Positions 5,913 through 6,386 of a stretch of 6,386 nucleotides of DNA are shown one piece after another. Position 1 is the stretch's first letter, and each line of letters opens with the position of its first letter. The notes under the pieces were generated by a model, which was given only the letters and a program-made list of their open reading frames with translations, was not told where the DNA came from and made no database searches. Position numbers and translations under genes: made by a program. The DNA is from an uncultured Tabrizicola sp. (GTDB lineage: Bacteria > Pseudomonadota > Alphaproteobacteria > Rhodobacterales > Rhodobacteraceae): NCBI GenBank assembly GCA_937858255.1, contig CALLZQ010000066.1, positions 1 to 6,386 on the forward strand. The letters are read 5' to 3'.

Positions 5913-6386
5913 ATGTTGGCAGTGGTGACGGCGGGGGTTTCGGCAATCGGGCGTGATCTGGTGCGGGGGCTGGCGCGGGCTGGTTATGACATTGCGTTGA
6001 CGCATCTGGGGGCCGGGGCGGCGGCAGAGGCGCTTGTGGCCGAGGTTGGCGGCTTGGGCCGGCAGGCGCGGGCCTGGGAGTGCGATGTCGGCGATGAGGC
6101 GGCGGTCGCGGATTTCTGGACCGAGGTGGTGGCGTGGGGGGGCGCGCCCGATGCCCTTGTCAATAATGCGGGCATTCAGACCTGGGCGCGGCTGTTGGAT
6201 TTGCGGGGGGATCAGTGGGATGCGGTGATGCGCACCAATCTGAAGGGGTGTTTTCTGAACACCCAAGCCGCGGCGCGGGCGATGATCGCGGCGGGCAAGG
6301 GGGGCAGCATCGGCAACCTGGGCTCGGGCTGCAACAAGCTGGGGTTCCCGCGGCTGGGGGGTTACACCGCCTCGAAAGGTGGGATC
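5913..6386 (+). CDS. Short-chain dehydrogenase/reductase, N-terminal part (runs off the window)
   Basis: The first 158 codons of a classical SDR oxidoreductase; the family is usually about 250 residues, so about 90 are missing. It should be a cytoplasmic NAD(P)(H)-dependent Rossmann enzyme. It opens on the first strand, LAVVTAGVSAIGRDL. The glycine motif TGxxxGxG reads T6-A7-G8-V9-S10-A11-I12-G13, with alanine at two of the three usual glycines. The rest is standard: Asp69 in the CDVGD turn, NNAG at 84-87, catalytic Asn109 in RTNLKG, Ser138, Tyr151 and Lys155 in GYTASKGG. Ser138 is 13 residues before Tyr151, as expected. The ATG at 5913 is chosen for the GGGAGGT site. The gene is on the same strand as ade but lies 105 bases beyond it, behind two hairpins, so it is probably a separate transcript. 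The substrate cannot be assigned; a 3-oxoacyl reductase-like, sugar or alcohol dehydrogenase role are all possible. Confidence 0.85.
   Translation, partial: MLAVVTAGVSAIGRDLVRGLARAGYDIALTHLGAGAAAEALVAEVGGLGRQARAWECDVGDEAAVADFWTEVVAWGGAPDALVNNAGIQTWARLLDLRGDQWDAVMRTNLKGCFLNTQAAARAMIAAGKGGSIGNLGSGCNKLGFPRLGGYTASKGGI

Noticed and set aside
5883..6266. 127-codon minus-strand frame opposite the SDR gene
   Set aside because: The plus-strand frame from 5913 carries NNAG, Ser-Tyr-Lys and a ribosome site, so the minus frame is a shadow.
1..6386. Search for a novel defence or mobile system, CRISPR array, insertion sequence or tRNA
   Set aside because: No repeat-spacer pattern, transposase, terminal inverted repeats, integrase or tRNA-like cloverleaf was seen. 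The composition is even, and all long genes belong to common metabolic families.

Overview
The window looks like chromosomal DNA from an alphaproteobacterium of the Rhodobacterales (Rhodobacter/Paracoccus-like). The GC content is high, codon third positions are strongly G/C, genes are tightly packed with ATGA stop/start overlaps, and there is a fructose ABC operon of the frcBCAK type. The intergenic stretch at about 5831-5898 also has the hairpin-plus-ATATTT layout I associate with this group. The genus assignment is inference; no rRNA or other marker gene is present.

Left part (1-2990, + strand): a sugar-uptake operon in the order frcB (only the 3' end), frcC, frcA, frcK. FrcB is the periplasmic binding protein, FrcC the membrane permease and FrcA the single-domain ATPase. 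FrcK is a P-loop small-molecule kinase that may act on the imported sugar or a derivative. frcC-frcA and frcA-frcK overlap by 4 bases each. In contrast, frcB and frcC are separated by 144 bases that hold an intrinsic-terminator-like hairpin and a second hairpin. This suggests the binding protein is made in excess over the membrane parts.

Middle (2987-3907, - strand): a ten-helix EamA/DMT-family transporter of unknown substrate. It converges on frcK, and the two stop codons share one CTAG. Its start faces a 151-bp divergent intergenic region (3908-4058) containing a perfect 7+1+7 palindrome, the best operator candidate in the window.

Right part (4059-6386, + strand): a complete adenine deaminase (ade; adenine to hypoxanthine, purine salvage), a 105-bp intergenic stretch with two strong hairpins, and the first 158 codons of a short-chain dehydrogenase/reductase that runs off the end of the window. 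That SDR has a degenerate glycine-rich nucleotide-binding motif but an intact Asn-Ser-Tyr-Lys catalytic set.

I see no mobile element, CRISPR array, tRNA, rRNA or defence system. Most of the window is ordinary metabolic DNA. The points worth a second look are the regulatory structures, FrcK, the eamA/ade divergent pair and the SDR motif variant.
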